Below, in pieces: positions 1 to 8,584 of a stretch of 64,000 nucleotides of DNA; positions within the stretch are counted from its first letter, which is position 1; every line of letters starts with the position of its first letter. The stretch is from positions 372,001 to 436,000 of the forward strand of contig JBCBGF010000002.1 of NCBI GenBank assembly GCA_038526915.1, in the 5' to 3' direction. The translations under genes were made by a program, and so were the position numbers. The DNA comes from JBCBGF01 sp038526915. Lineage in GTDB: Bacteria > Pseudomonadota > Alphaproteobacteria > Rhodobacterales > Rhodobacteraceae. The notes under the pieces were generated by a model that worked only from the letters and a program-made list of their open reading frames with translations, ran no database searches and was not told the origin of the DNA.

Positions 1-170
1 AGATGTCCACGGGCGCCCCTGCGAGATACGTCGACGCCTGGCGCAACAGATCGGTTCTGAACCGCACCACGAGCCTCACCGACGTCGCCCGCCAAATCAT
101 TGCGTTTTGTGCAAGTGAGACGGTCACGGGCCAGGTTGTAATTGTGGACGGGGGCATCCACTTCACCTGA
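1..170 (+). CDS. SDR family oxidoreductase, C-terminal fragment
   Basis: This is the 3' end of a gene cut by the left edge; the reading frame runs on codons starting at base 3 and stops with TGA at 168-170. About 55 residues are visible. The tail contains TDVARQIIAFCAS followed by VTGQVVIVDGG, which is the usual end of short-chain dehydrogenases/reductases: a helix that ends near an S or A, then the T-G-Q-x-x-x-V-D-G-G strand that closes the Rossmann fold. The catalytic and cofactor-binding parts lie outside the window, so the substrate cannot be named. An ATG at base 3 is internal, not a credible start. It converges with the small minus-strand gene at 235-450, and a strong hairpin lies between them. 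Confidence 0.75.
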   Translation, partial: MSTGAPARYVDAWRNRSVLNRTTSLTDVARQIIAFCASETVTGQVVIVDGGIHFT

Positions 171-204
171 GCTCTTCTTCGCTTTGGAAATATCCCCGGG
201 GAGC

Positions 205-227
205 GCGAGGGGCAGGTAGCCCCTCGC
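205..227. terminator. Hairpin between convergent genes
   Basis: A perfect 9-bp inverted repeat (GCGAGGGGC and GCCCCTCGC, arms 205-213 and 219-227) with a 5-nt loop lies between the SDR stop and the stop of the 71-residue gene. There is no T-run on either side. It is a candidate bidirectional terminator or transcript-end stabiliser rather than a textbook intrinsic terminator. Confidence 0.5.
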
Positions 228-234
228 CCATGGC

Positions 235-450
235 CTACATCCGCGTGATCCGCCGCGCGAGGTTGGTGGCTTGCCGCGCCTGACGCGTGGTTTTGCGGGC
301 GGCCTTGGCCTGCGCACGCTCTTCGGGCGTCAGATCCTTTTTGGGTTTACCGCGGTTCACGGCATAATCAATGCCCGCGTTCACGCCACGCCCAACCACG
401 CGGCGCATGACCATTCGGATCACCATATTGATCAGTTGGTTCGCATTCAT
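235..450 (-). CDS. Small basic hypothetical protein (71 aa)
   Basis: A 71-residue protein that I do not recognise by family. The N-terminal third (INMVIRMVMRRVVGRGVNAGIDYAV) is moderately hydrophobic and amphipathic. The rest is rich in Lys and Arg (GKPKKDLTPEERAQ, then repeated KAARKTTRQARQA), giving a strongly basic tail that could bind nucleic acid or lie on a membrane. Its ATG at 448-450 overlaps the scpB stop in an ATGA arrangement, so it is almost certainly translated with scpB as the last gene of the nagZ-scpA-scpB run. The overlap is the main evidence that it is real. Confidence 0.7.
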   Translation of the reverse strand: MNANQLINMVIRMVMRRVVGRGVNAGIDYAVNRGKPKKDLTPEERAQAKAARKTTRQARQATNLARRITRM

Positions 451-1136
451 GTCGTCTGCTCCTGCTCGGTCGCCTCATCCACATCCTGGTCCGGATCTTC
501 GTCCGGTTGTTCTTCAAACATATCGGTTTGATCGTCGTCGGTCTCGTCCTCGCCCTCGCCGGGTGGTGGGCGGCTGTCCAACAGGCCGGCTGAGCGCAGT
601 TCTTTCAGCCCGGGCAAATCGCGCGCGGATTCGAGGCCGAAATGGTCAAGAAATCCTTGCGTCACCACAAACGTGACCGGTCGGCCCGGCGACATGCGGC
701 GGCGGCCCAGGCGGATCCATTCAAGCTCGAGAAGTTGGTCGATGGTGCCCCGGCTAACGCTGACGCCGCGGATTTCTTCGATCTCGGCGCGGGTGACGGG
801 CTGGTGATAGGCCACGATGGCCAGTGTCTCGATCGCAGCGCGGCTGAGTTTGCGGGTCTCGACAGTTTCCTTTTGCATCAGGAACCCAAGATCAGGTGCG
901 GTGCGGATAGCCCACGCCTCTCCCACTTTCACGACGTGGACGCCGCGCCCCTCATAACGCGTGCGCAACATCTCAAGCGCCCGTGCGGCGTCTGCACCGT
1001 GGGGCATGCGCGCGTTCAGATCAGCCACGGTCACAGGCTCAGCCGAGGCAAAGAGGATTGCTTCGACCATGCGTTCTTGTTCGCCCTCCGGCGGGGCCTC
1101 GAACAGGCTTTCGTTCTCGGGCGCGGGATCAGTCAT
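447..1136 (-). CDS. scpB: Segregation and condensation protein ScpB
   Basis: ScpB is the winged-helix kleisin-partner subunit of the SMC-ScpA-ScpB condensin-like complex, which compacts and helps segregate the chromosome. The 229-residue protein has the family core: ERMVEAILFASAEPV near residue 22, the first winged helix, and then TLAIVAYHQPVTRAEIEEIRGV, followed by the second winged helix with LGRRRMSPGRPVTFVVT. A long acidic tail rich in D and E ends the protein. The ATG at 1134-1136 was chosen because upstream codons lie inside scpA. The start overlaps the scpA stop by 8 bp, which indicates translational coupling. In many Rhodobacterales I would expect tatABC downstream; it is not seen here. 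Confidence 0.95.
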   Translation of the reverse strand: MTDPAPENESLFEAPPEGEQERMVEAILFASAEPVTVADLNARMPHGADAARALEMLRTRYEGRGVHVVKVGEAWAIRTAPDLGFLMQKETVETRKLSRAAIETLAIVAYHQPVTRAEIEEIRGVSVSRGTIDQLLELEWIRLGRRRMSPGRPVTFVVTQGFLDHFGLESARDLPGLKELRSAGLLDSRPPPGEGEDETDDDQTDMFEEQPDEDPDQDVDEATEQEQTT

Positions 1137-1914
1137 TGTCTTTCCTGCGGATCTGGATCGGCGCGAAGGTCTCGCCCTGGCGCAGCTCGACCCGGCCTTC
1201 CTTGGCCAGTTCCAGCGACGCGGCAAAGGTCGCCGCCGTGGCCGAGCGTCGCCGTGCGGGATCGGTCTCCCACCCTTCGGGCAGGAAGCTGGCAAGGTCG
1301 GCCCATTCACCCGCGAACCCGATCAGATGCCGCATGCGGTCGAGCGCCTGTTCCAGCGTCAGCACATTGGTGCGGTCCATCGCATAGGGGCGGAACTCGT
1401 CCTTGGTGCGGATGCGGGCATAGCCTTGCATCAGGTCGAGGAGCGTTGCGGTGTATTTCACGCGGCGAATGCGGGTGACGTCTTCGGGGATGCCGCGCAC
1501 GAAGAAGTCGCGGCCTTTCTGGTCACGTGCCATGAGTTTGGCGGCGGCATCGCGCATCGCCTGCAGACGTTCCAGTTGGAAAGCCAGATGCGCGGCCAGT
1601 TCTTCGCCCGAGGGCCCCTCATCCGCGGGATCGGGCGGCAACAGCAGGCGCGACTTGAGAAATGCCAGCCAGGCGGCCATCACGAGATAGTCAGCAGCCA
1701 GTTCGATCCGGAGTTCCTTGGCGTTGCGAATGAACCCCAGATATTGCTCTGACAGGGCAAGCACCGAAATTTTGCGCAGGTCGACTTTTTGGGTGCGCGA
1801 CAGGGTCAGCAGCAGGTCAAGCGGCCCTTCAAACCCGTCCACATCGACGATCAGCGCCTCATCCGCCAGACGCGTGTCGATCGGGACGACCGTGCTGTCA
1901 TCAACCTGCGCCAT
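1129..1914 (-). CDS. scpA: Segregation and condensation protein ScpA (kleisin)
   Basis: ScpA is the kleisin that bridges SMC heads together with ScpB. The 261-residue protein begins its conserved part at VDGFEGPLDLLLTLSR (about residue 25), the hallmark of the family, followed by KVDLRKISVLALSEQYL and AADYLVMAAWLAFLKSRLLLP. The C-terminal region (FAASLELAKEGRVELRQGETFAPIQI) is the winged helix that contacts the SMC cap. The gene overlaps nagZ by 14 bp upstream and scpB by 8 bp downstream, so the three are cotranslated. Confidence 0.95.
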   Translation of the reverse strand: MAQVDDSTVVPIDTRLADEALIVDVDGFEGPLDLLLTLSRTQKVDLRKISVLALSEQYLGFIRNAKELRIELAADYLVMAAWLAFLKSRLLLPPDPADEGPSGEELAAHLAFQLERLQAMRDAAAKLMARDQKGRDFFVRGIPEDVTRIRRVKYTATLLDLMQGYARIRTKDEFRPYAMDRTNVLTLEQALDRMRHLIGFAGEWADLASFLPEGWETDPARRRSATAATFAASLELAKEGRVELRQGETFAPIQIRRKDND

Positions 1915-2917
1915 AGACCTCGCCGTTCAAAAGCACCTCAAGCTCGGCCTCGGCCGCGGGGATGTCAATGGGGGTTGGGGGTTTGCGCAGGGCGAGCGCC
2001 GCGTGGGCGCGGCCCGCGGACTCAGCGCTCATCACGCCGGCGACGTCGGCAAGAGCGCGCATCTCGTCCAGCTTGCCATTGCAGTGCGTGACCAGATCGC
2101 ATCCCGCCGCCAACGCCGCAGCCCCGCGTTCGGCGACCGTTCCGCCCAGGGCTTCCATCGAGATGTCATCGGTCATCAACAGCCCCCCGAAGGACAACTC
2201 CTCCCGCAGAAGGCGGATCATGCGGGGGGAGACTGTGGCGGGCTTGTCGTCATAGGGCGTGTAGATCACATGGGATGTCATGCCGAGCGGCAGGTCGGCG
2301 AGTGCTGCAAAGGGCGCAAAGTCCCATGCATGCAGCCGCTCGGGCGTGGCATTCAGCCGAGGCGGCGTGAAATGACTGTCTGATGCGCTGGAGCCGTGGC
2401 CGGGCATGTGCTTGACCACTGGCAAGATCCCCCCCGCCAGATTGCCTGTCGCCACGGCGCGGGCGCGCCGCGTGACCTTTTCCGGCGTATCGCCATAGCA
2501 GCGGTTGCGTAGGAACGGATGGGTCCGGCTGGAGGCGATGTCGCCCAAAGGCGTGCAATTGACATCGATACCCACGCGGTGAAGCTCATCCGCGATCAAG
2601 CGGCTCCGCAGGTATAGGCTGCGCTCGGCCGCGTCGTCATCGACATGCGCAACCTGATCGAGCGGGGGCCGCCATTGGCGCCAGTGTGGCGGGCCCATAC
2701 GCTGGACCCGGCCCCCTTCCTGATCGATCAGGATCGGCGCCTCCCACCCCACGGCGCTGCGCAGGTCGGCGGTCAGAGCCGCGGTTTGGCGCGGGGTTTC
2801 GATGTTGCGGGCAAAGAGGATAAAGCCCCAAGGCCGCGCCTCGGCAAAGAACGCGGCCTCTTCTCGGCTGAGATGCGGCCCGGCGCACCCGAGAATATAT
2901 GCGCCGGACGGGGCCAT
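1901..2917 (-). CDS. nagZ: Beta-N-acetylhexosaminidase NagZ (GH3)
   Basis: NagZ removes the N-acetylglucosamine from anhydro-muropeptides in the cytoplasm during peptidoglycan recycling. The 338-residue single-domain GH3 protein has ILIDQEGGRVQRM near residue 62, the KHMPGHGS loop near 168 that carries the catalytic His of the NagZ type, and LLMTDDISMEALGG near 245 with the nucleophile Asp. The length is typical of NagZ and too short for two-domain GH3 beta-glucosidases. No signal peptide is seen, consistent with a cytoplasmic enzyme. It lies 4 bp after the SPOR gene and overlaps scpA, a common alphaproteobacterial arrangement. Confidence 0.95.
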   Translation of the reverse strand: MAPSGAYILGCAGPHLSREEAAFFAEARPWGFILFARNIETPRQTAALTADLRSAVGWEAPILIDQEGGRVQRMGPPHWRQWRPPLDQVAHVDDDAAERSLYLRSRLIADELHRVGIDVNCTPLGDIASSRTHPFLRNRCYGDTPEKVTRRARAVATGNLAGGILPVVKHMPGHGSSASDSHFTPPRLNATPERLHAWDFAPFAALADLPLGMTSHVIYTPYDDKPATVSPRMIRLLREELSFGGLLMTDDISMEALGGTVAERGAAALAAGCDLVTHCNGKLDEMRALADVAGVMSAESAGRAHAALALRKPPTPIDIPAAEAELEVLLNGEVYGAG

Positions 2918-2921
2918 GGCG

Positions 2922-3872
2922 CTAGCGTCGAATCACAGGGATGCAGTTGGCGTTGTCGGCGACCAGAACGGCGCAGAAACGACGTGCATCACTGAGGTCT
3001 TCAAAGCCTGCGGCGCGGAGGCGATAGAAGGTTGTCCCGCCAGCCGAAGCTTCCTGAACGACGCGGCCCTTGCCGTCGAGGATATCACCGAACTGGCCGG
3101 CTAGCCCGTTCCATGCCGCCCGCGCCTCATCAGCACTGGGGAAAGCACCAAGCTGGACCAAGCGGGTGCCCGCGGGGATCGTCGCGGCATCCACCTCGAC
3201 CGAGCCGGCGGGGCGGGCCGATACGGCCACGGCATTTGTCACCTGCGCCTCAGCGCGGGGCGCGAATGAGCGGGCTGGCGGACGCGGAGAGACGGAGACG
3301 CCTTCAACGCTTGCCGGGATGATCTGGGTGCTACCTGCAGTGGCGTCCGCTGCGTCTAGCGTCGTGAGCGCCGTCGCGGCCAGGGCTTCGGCGATGGCCA
3401 GCTCAATGGCGCTTTTGGGTTCAGGCGCGGGCAACACCGGGCGGGCGACCGCCGAGGGTTCGGGATCGGCCAGGGGCAGGCTCTCGACAACCAGCGGTTC
3501 GGGATCTTCGGCCTCGAGCACGGAGATCGGCTGATCCTCTTCGGTCAGCTCAATGGGCGCGGGGGCCAGCACCACGCGTTCGGTCGGACGCTCTGACGCG
3601 CCATCGACGGCCACGTGGGTCACCGAAAGCCCCTGATGTTCGGCCTGAACACCGCCGGGGTCGGCGGGCGCAATGCGCATCGGGCCTTCAAGCGCGCGGA
3701 CAACCGGCACACCGGTCACATCGCGCACGAGGAGCTGATAGCCCCAGATGCCAAGCCCCACCAAAAGTGCAAAAGAAATCACCGCACCGGCCCAGTTGGC
3801 GAGGGTCGCCATTTCGCCAGCCGCGCCGTCGTCATACGACTCATAGTCGCTTTCATAATAGTAGTTTGCCAT
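2922..3872 (-). CDS. SPOR-domain membrane protein
   Basis: A 316-residue protein with an acidic, Tyr-rich cytoplasmic N-terminus (ANYYYESDYESYDDG), one membrane helix at about residues 22-47 (WAGAVISFALLVGLGIWGY), a long Pro/Ala/Glu-rich periplasmic linker, and a C-terminal SPOR domain (about 240-316) opening with TRLVQLGAFPSADEARAAW. SPOR domains bind denuded glycan strands at the division septum, so a role in cell-wall remodelling at division is likely. The ATG at 3870-3872 is preferred over an upstream in-frame start because it has a GAGGCGGA ribosome site and removes an uncharacteristic stretch. It sits between argS and nagZ, as in related genomes. Confidence 0.88.
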   Translation of the reverse strand: MANYYYESDYESYDDGAAGEMATLANWAGAVISFALLVGLGIWGYQLLVRDVTGVPVVRALEGPMRIAPADPGGVQAEHQGLSVTHVAVDGASERPTERVVLAPAPIELTEEDQPISVLEAEDPEPLVVESLPLADPEPSAVARPVLPAPEPKSAIELAIAEALAATALTTLDAADATAGSTQIIPASVEGVSVSPRPPARSFAPRAEAQVTNAVAVSARPAGSVEVDAATIPAGTRLVQLGAFPSADEARAAWNGLAGQFGDILDGKGRVVQEASAGGTTFYRLRAAGFEDLSDARRFCAVLVADNANCIPVIRR

Positions 3873-3950
3873 TTCCGCCTCATTCGGGCCGCGCTTCTGT
3901 GGCACGACCTTATTGTTACCTGCTCGATGACAGCGGCGGGGCCCTGTTGA

Positions 3951-5687
3951 TCAGCGCATCTCCTCAACCGGTGTCACGCCCAGAATACCCAAACCTGCTG
4001 AAATAACAACGGCTACGGCGCGGGGCAGCGCGATTTTGGCGGCGGTCGCGTCGGGGTCGTTCTCATGCACGAACTTCAGCGCGGGATCATCGTTACCCTT
4101 GTTCCAGAGCGTGTGGAATTCCGACGCCAAATCATAGAGATAGAAGGCGATCCTATGCGGTTCGTGGTTGCGCGCAGCGATCTCCACCAGCCGCGGCCAT
4201 TCGGCGATCTTGCGCGCGACGGCATATTCCTGCGCATCGGCCAGCACTGGGTGATCGGAGATCGGCAGGCCTGCGGATTCGGCCCGGCGGATCACCGATT
4301 TCACCCGGGCATGGGCATATTGCACGTAGAAGACCGGGTTCTCCTTCGATTGCTCGGTCACCCGCGCAAAGTCGAAATCAAGCGGCGCGTCGTTCTTCCG
4401 CGTCAGCATGACGAAGCGGGTGACGTCCGGGCCCACCTGATCGACCACATCGCGCAGGGTGACGAAGGTCCCTGCCCGCTTGGACATCTTGAAGGGCTCG
4501 CCATCCTTTAAGAGCCGCACAAGCTGGGTGAGCTTGATGTCGAGCGGCACGGACCCGTCGGACAGGGCCGACACCGCAGCCTTCATCCGCTTGACGTATC
4601 CGCCATGGTCGGCGCCGAAGATATCGATCAGCTCGTCATAATCGCGGCTGACCTTGTCGTGGTGATAGGCGATGTCGGGGGCGAAATACGTCCAGCTTCC
4701 GTCTGATTTCTGGATCGGGCGATCCACGTCATCCCCGAATTCGGTCGATTTGAAGAGCGTCTGTTCGCGGGGTTCCCAGTCTTCAGGCATCTTGCCCTTG
4801 GGCGGCTCAAGCGTGCCACGATAGATCAGGCCCTTGGCATCCAACAGGTCGATGGCCTTTTCGATCTGACCAGTGCCGTAGAGCGCCTTTTCGCTGGAGA
4901 AGACATCCATCTCGACGCCAAGCGCGGCCAGATCGGCGCGGATCAGGTCCATCATCGCTTGGGTCGCAAACTCCCGCACCTCTTCCAGCCAGTACTGTTC
5001 GCCTTTGTCGAGGAACTGGTCGCCGAACTTGTCCTTCAACGCCTGTCCGACGGGCACGAGGTAGTCACCGGGATAGAGCCCCTCCGCGATCTCGGGGCTT
5101 TGCCCATGCGCTTCGCGATAGCGTTCATAGGCCGACCGCGCGAGCACATCGACCTGCGCGCCACCGTCGTTGATGTAGTATTCCCGCGTGACCTCGTATC
5201 CCGCCGCCTGCAACAGGTTCGACAGCGCGTCGCCAAAGACCGCGCCGCGGGTATGGCCCACGTGCAGGGGCCCCGTCGGGTTGGCCGAGACGTATTCCAC
5301 GTTGACTTTAACGCCCGCACCCATGCCGGAATGGCCAAAGGCGCTGCCGGCATCGATGGCCTCGGTCACTACGTCGTGCCAGACCTGGCCGTCGAGATGC
5401 AGGTTCAAAAACCCCGGCCCCGCCACCTCAGCCACGGCAATGCGCGGATCCGACTTCAACCGTCCCGCCAGATCATCCGCGATGTCGCGGGGCTTCATCT
5501 GCGCGGGCTTGGCCAGAACCATCGCGGCGTTTGTCGCCATATCCCCATGGGCCGCATCGCGCGGCGGCTCGACGGAGACGTTGCCGTAGTTGAGGCCGGG
5601 CGGCAGTTCGCCGTCAGCGACCATGGCGTCGAGGGTTTCGATCACGAGCGTGCGGATATCGGAAAAGATGTTCATGGGGCGGGTCAT
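3951..5687 (-). CDS. argS: Arginyl-tRNA synthetase
   Basis: ArgRS charges tRNA-Arg. The 578-residue class I synthetase shows the ArgS-specific N-terminal add-on domain, the HIGH-type motif in ANPTGPLHVGHTRGAVFGD near residue 132, the ArgRS signature YHHDK near 342, and a KMSKRAGT signature near 400. The C-terminal helical anticodon-binding domain (VQYAHARVKSVIRRA onward, ending GLGILGV) is complete. The true start may be the second Met (5675), which gives MNIFSDIRTLVIETLDA, a more usual ArgS beginning. A 78-bp gap separates it from the SPOR gene, and it diverges from the methyltransferase gene. Confidence 0.96.
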   Translation of the reverse strand: MTRPMNIFSDIRTLVIETLDAMVADGELPPGLNYGNVSVEPPRDAAHGDMATNAAMVLAKPAQMKPRDIADDLAGRLKSDPRIAVAEVAGPGFLNLHLDGQVWHDVVTEAIDAGSAFGHSGMGAGVKVNVEYVSANPTGPLHVGHTRGAVFGDALSNLLQAAGYEVTREYYINDGGAQVDVLARSAYERYREAHGQSPEIAEGLYPGDYLVPVGQALKDKFGDQFLDKGEQYWLEEVREFATQAMMDLIRADLAALGVEMDVFSSEKALYGTGQIEKAIDLLDAKGLIYRGTLEPPKGKMPEDWEPREQTLFKSTEFGDDVDRPIQKSDGSWTYFAPDIAYHHDKVSRDYDELIDIFGADHGGYVKRMKAAVSALSDGSVPLDIKLTQLVRLLKDGEPFKMSKRAGTFVTLRDVVDQVGPDVTRFVMLTRKNDAPLDFDFARVTEQSKENPVFYVQYAHARVKSVIRRAESAGLPISDHPVLADAQEYAVARKIAEWPRLVEIAARNHEPHRIAFYLYDLASEFHTLWNKGNDDPALKFVHENDPDATAAKIALPRAVAVVISAGLGILGVTPVEEMR

Positions 5688-5763
5688 ACCATCGGGGCCA
5701 GCCGGGTCAACGCAGGCGCAGCCCCGTCTTGCATCTGTTACACTTCTTGCCCAGAACTAAGCC

Positions 5764-6384
5764 ATGCCGGATTACGAACTTGACCGGGCCTATGACATCA
5801 ATGGGCCGGAGGACGCCAAAGCCCTTTATGGCGATTGGGCAAAGACCTACGACACAAGCTTTGGCGCCGCCTGGGGATATATCGCCCCACGCGAGATTGC
5901 GGCCATCTACCGGGCAGAAGGCGGCCTTTCCGAGCCGCTTTTGGATATCGGCGCGGGGACCGGGCTGGTGGCAGAGCATCTGGAAAACTTCACGGTCGAC
6001 GCCTTTGACATCACGCCGGAAATGCTGGCCGTGGCCGAGCAGAAAGGGCTCTACTGGCATCGCATCGTCGGCGATCTGACCAAACCTATAGCGCTTGAAG
6101 ATGATCTCTACGGCGGCGTGATCTCTTGCGGGACGTTCACCCATGGGCATGTCGGGCCGGAATGCCTGCCTGAGCTTTTGCGCATCACCCAGCCCGGCGC
6201 GTTGTTTGTCTGCGGGACCATCCCAAAGGTCTTTGATGGGTTGGGGTTCGGATCGGCATTGGCGGGTCTGGTGGCGACGGGTCGGATCACGCCGGTGCGG
6301 TTTGTCGATATCCCGATCTACGAGGGGGCGGATCACCCCCATGCCAATGACCGGGGCCTCGTCATGGTGTTTCGAACAACCTAG
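5764..6384 (+). CDS. SAM-dependent class I methyltransferase
   Basis: A 206-residue protein with a complete class I methyltransferase fold. Motif I reads LLDIGAGTGLVAEHL near residue 60, an acidic residue follows at the end of strand 2 (VDAFDITPEML), and GGVISCGTFTHGHVG covers the motif IV region. The N-terminus (YDINGPEDAKALYGDWAKTYD) resembles methyltransferases that act on small molecules. The substrate is not evident. It is a single plus-strand gene inside a minus-strand housekeeping run. Its TAG stop shares the tetranucleotide CTAG with the stop of the convergent dgt gene. Confidence 0.85.
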   Translation: MPDYELDRAYDINGPEDAKALYGDWAKTYDTSFGAAWGYIAPREIAAIYRAEGGLSEPLLDIGAGTGLVAEHLENFTVDAFDITPEMLAVAEQKGLYWHRIVGDLTKPIALEDDLYGGVISCGTFTHGHVGPECLPELLRITQPGALFVCGTIPKVFDGLGFGSALAGLVATGRITPVRFVDIPIYEGADHPHANDRGLVMVFRTT

Positions 6385-7526
6385 ACGTCTTCACCCAACA
6401 CAAACCGCCTGTGGCACTGAATCGCAAACCGATCCGTCATACCGGCAATGTAATCCACCACGATCCGCGCCAGCGCCGTCTCGCCCTGTGCCTCGGCCAC
6501 GTCTTTGCGCCACTGACGCGGCAACTCGCCCGGGTTGGCCATGAAATACGGGAACAGCGCATTGACCATCTCGGTCACTTCGGCCCGCATCGCCACCACC
6601 GTGGGTGCTCGGTACATGCGTTCGAACAGAAACGCCCGGATGACTTCCAGATCGGACCAAAGCGCGCTGGTGAACCGGATGACGCCGCGTCCCGCATTCC
6701 GCACATCATCAACGCTTTGCGGATCAATCTCAGCGAGGTTCCGACGCGCGACGGCGATCACATCCTCGACCAGCAGGCCGAAGAAGCGGCGCAAGGCTTC
6801 GTGTCGGCGGCGGTAGTAGTTGAGGCCGGGGTACTTGGCGTCCACCTCAGCAAAACACTCCCGCAGGATCGGCAACTCCGCCAGTTCATCGGTCGAAAAC
6901 AACTCGGCCCGCAAGCCATCGTGTAAATCGTGGTGATTGTAAGCCACGTCATCCGCAATCGCAGCCACCTGCGCCTCGGCGCTGGCATGGGTGTGAAGCT
7001 CCAGATCGTGACGCGCGTTGTATTCAGCGAGCGCCCAGGGCAGATCGCCGGTGACGGGCCCGTTGTGCTTGGCCAGCCCCTCCAGCGTGTCCCATGTCAG
7101 GTTGAGGCCGTCGAACTCGGCATAATGGCGCTCCAGTGCGGTGACGATGCGAATGGCCTGAGCGTTATGGTCAAATCCGCCATAGGGGGCCATCAGCGCC
7201 TGCAACGCATCCTCGCCCGTATGCCCGAATGGCGGATGCCCCAGATCATGCGCCAGAGCAAGCGCCTCGGTCAGTTCGGGGTTCAGGCCCAACACGCCCG
7301 AGATCGTCCGGGCGACCTGCGCCACCTCGATCGAATGGGTCAGGCGGGTGCGGTAGTAATCACCCTCATGTTCGATAAAGACCTGCGTCTTGTGCTTGAG
7401 ACGACGGAACGAGGAGGCATGGATGATCCGATCGCGGTCGCGCTGATAGCACGAGCGAAAGGTGCTTTCTTCTTCCGGATAGAGCCGTCCCCTGCTCTGC
7501 CCGGCCTGCGATGCATAGGGCTGCAT
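6381..7526 (-). CDS. dgt: dGTP triphosphohydrolase-like HD protein
   Basis: A 381-residue HD-domain deoxynucleoside triphosphate triphosphohydrolase that splits dNTPs into deoxynucleosides and tripolyphosphate, helping control dNTP pools. The metal-binding HD signature is clear: RLTHSIEVAQVAR, then ALAHDLGHPPFGHTGE, then AIADDVAYNHHDLHDG with the final Asp. The N-terminal SRGRLYPEEESTFRSCYQRDRDRI and SSFRRLKHKTQVF match the DgtP/YfbR-like bacterial dGTPases. The ATG at 7524-7526 is favoured, since the extra 30 residues upstream are Arg-rich and overlap sufE. The stop overlaps that of the methyltransferase gene. Confidence 0.93.
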   Translation of the reverse strand: MQPYASQAGQSRGRLYPEEESTFRSCYQRDRDRIIHASSFRRLKHKTQVFIEHEGDYYRTRLTHSIEVAQVARTISGVLGLNPELTEALALAHDLGHPPFGHTGEDALQALMAPYGGFDHNAQAIRIVTALERHYAEFDGLNLTWDTLEGLAKHNGPVTGDLPWALAEYNARHDLELHTHASAEAQVAAIADDVAYNHHDLHDGLRAELFSTDELAELPILRECFAEVDAKYPGLNYYRRRHEALRRFFGLLVEDVIAVARRNLAEIDPQSVDDVRNAGRGVIRFTSALWSDLEVIRAFLFERMYRAPTVVAMRAEVTEMVNALFPYFMANPGELPRQWRKDVAEAQGETALARIVVDYIAGMTDRFAIQCHRRFVLGEDV

Positions 7527-7575
7527 GGCGCATATGTCCCCTGCCCGGCCGCCGTGGCGGCATTTCAGCAATCGT

Positions 7576-8001
7576 TTACGCCGCCGCCTCGGCAGCCACC
7601 GTGCGAATGCGTTCAATCATAGCCCGCAGGCCGTTTGAGCGCTGCGCGGATAAGTGTTCGTTCAGTCCCAATCGGCCGAGTTCCGTGGGCGCATCCACAC
7701 GCCCCACCTCTTCCACCGACAGGCCATTATAGAGTGCAGCGAGAACCGCGATCAGGCCGCGCACGATCATCGCGTCGCTTTCCCCGCGAAAACTGAATGT
7801 GGCCCCGGGACCCGTGCCATCGATCGTCGGGTGCAGCCAGACCTGGCTCGCGCATCCATCGACCTTCGTGGCTGGAACCTGCAGCGCCTCTTCCAGCCCG
7901 TCCATGTCGCGGCCCAGTTCGATCACGTAGCGATAGCGATCTTCCCAGTCGTCGAGAAATTCGAAGGTCTCTGCAATCTCTTCAAAGGCTTCGGTCGCCA
8001 T
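7576..8001 (-). CDS. sufE: SufE family sulfur acceptor
   Basis: SufE accepts persulfide sulfur from the cysteine desulfurase SufS and passes it to the SufBCD scaffold in Fe-S cluster assembly. The 141-residue protein has FEFLDDWEDRYRYVIELG near residue 13 and the active-site loop KVDGCASQVWL near residue 48, in which the Cys is the acceptor. The C-terminal RSNGLRAMIERIRTVA is also typical. It lies 49 bp upstream of the preferred dgt start and is transcribed in the same direction; the rest of the suf operon is not in the window. Confidence 0.93.
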   Translation of the reverse strand: MATEAFEEIAETFEFLDDWEDRYRYVIELGRDMDGLEEALQVPATKVDGCASQVWLHPTIDGTGPGATFSFRGESDAMIVRGLIAVLAALYNGLSVEEVGRVDAPTELGRLGLNEHLSAQRSNGLRAMIERIRTVAAEAAA

Positions 8002-8126
8002 GTGTCACAGTCCCAGCGTGGCTTTGCGCAACACTTAGGCAGGCCGGTGCCGAAGGTCCAGCCTGCGCAGGGTTTTCACGCGTCGGGCTATGGGCTAAGC
8101 GCAGTCAAAGAGGAGCGAGGGCTGGC

Positions 8127-8576
8127 ATGACATATCGAATAGTCTTGGCAATGGCGCTGACCGCGGCGATCGCGGGCTGCGCGCAAGTGCGCGAAAGTCG
8201 CGTCAACCCGTTCAACTGGTTCGGTCAGGACGAAGAGGTCACGGTCGTCGAGACGCGTGTGATCACCGACCCGCGCCCGCTGGTGGCACAGATATCGTCG
8301 GTCAGCATCGATCCCGCCCCAGGCGGCGCGATCCTGCGCGTCGTTGGCCTGCCTGAGCGGCAGGGGTACTTCGCCGGAGCGCTGGTGCAAGAGGCGGCAC
8401 CTGCAGGGGTTCTGGCCTACAGCCTGCGCGCGGTCCCACCTGCGGAGGCCACGCGCACATCGACACCAGCCTCGCGCGAGCTGGTGATGGCGGTCTTCTT
8501 GTCGGATCAGACCCTGGCGGGCGTGCGGCAAATCCAGGTATCGGGGGCCTCGAACGCACGGGCCATTCGGCGGTAG
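8127..8576 (+). CDS. Putative lipoprotein
   Basis: A 149-residue exported protein of unknown function. The N-terminus MTYRIVLAMALTAAIAGCAQ is a short signal sequence with a lipobox (AIAGC), predicting cleavage before Cys and lipid anchoring. The mature part (NPFNWFGQDEEVTVVE, then a beta-rich stretch with GGAILRVVGLPERQGY) has no recognisable motif. The ATG at 8127 follows a GGAGCGAGG ribosome site at about 8112. It lies 8 bp upstream of kptA and probably shares its transcript. Similar small lipoproteins occur in Rhodobacterales, but I cannot name the family. Confidence 0.8.
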   Translation: MTYRIVLAMALTAAIAGCAQVRESRVNPFNWFGQDEEVTVVETRVITDPRPLVAQISSVSIDPAPGGAILRVVGLPERQGYFAGALVQEAAPAGVLAYSLRAVPPAEATRTSTPASRELVMAVFLSDQTLAGVRQIQVSGASNARAIRR

Positions 8577-8584
8577 AGGATGTC

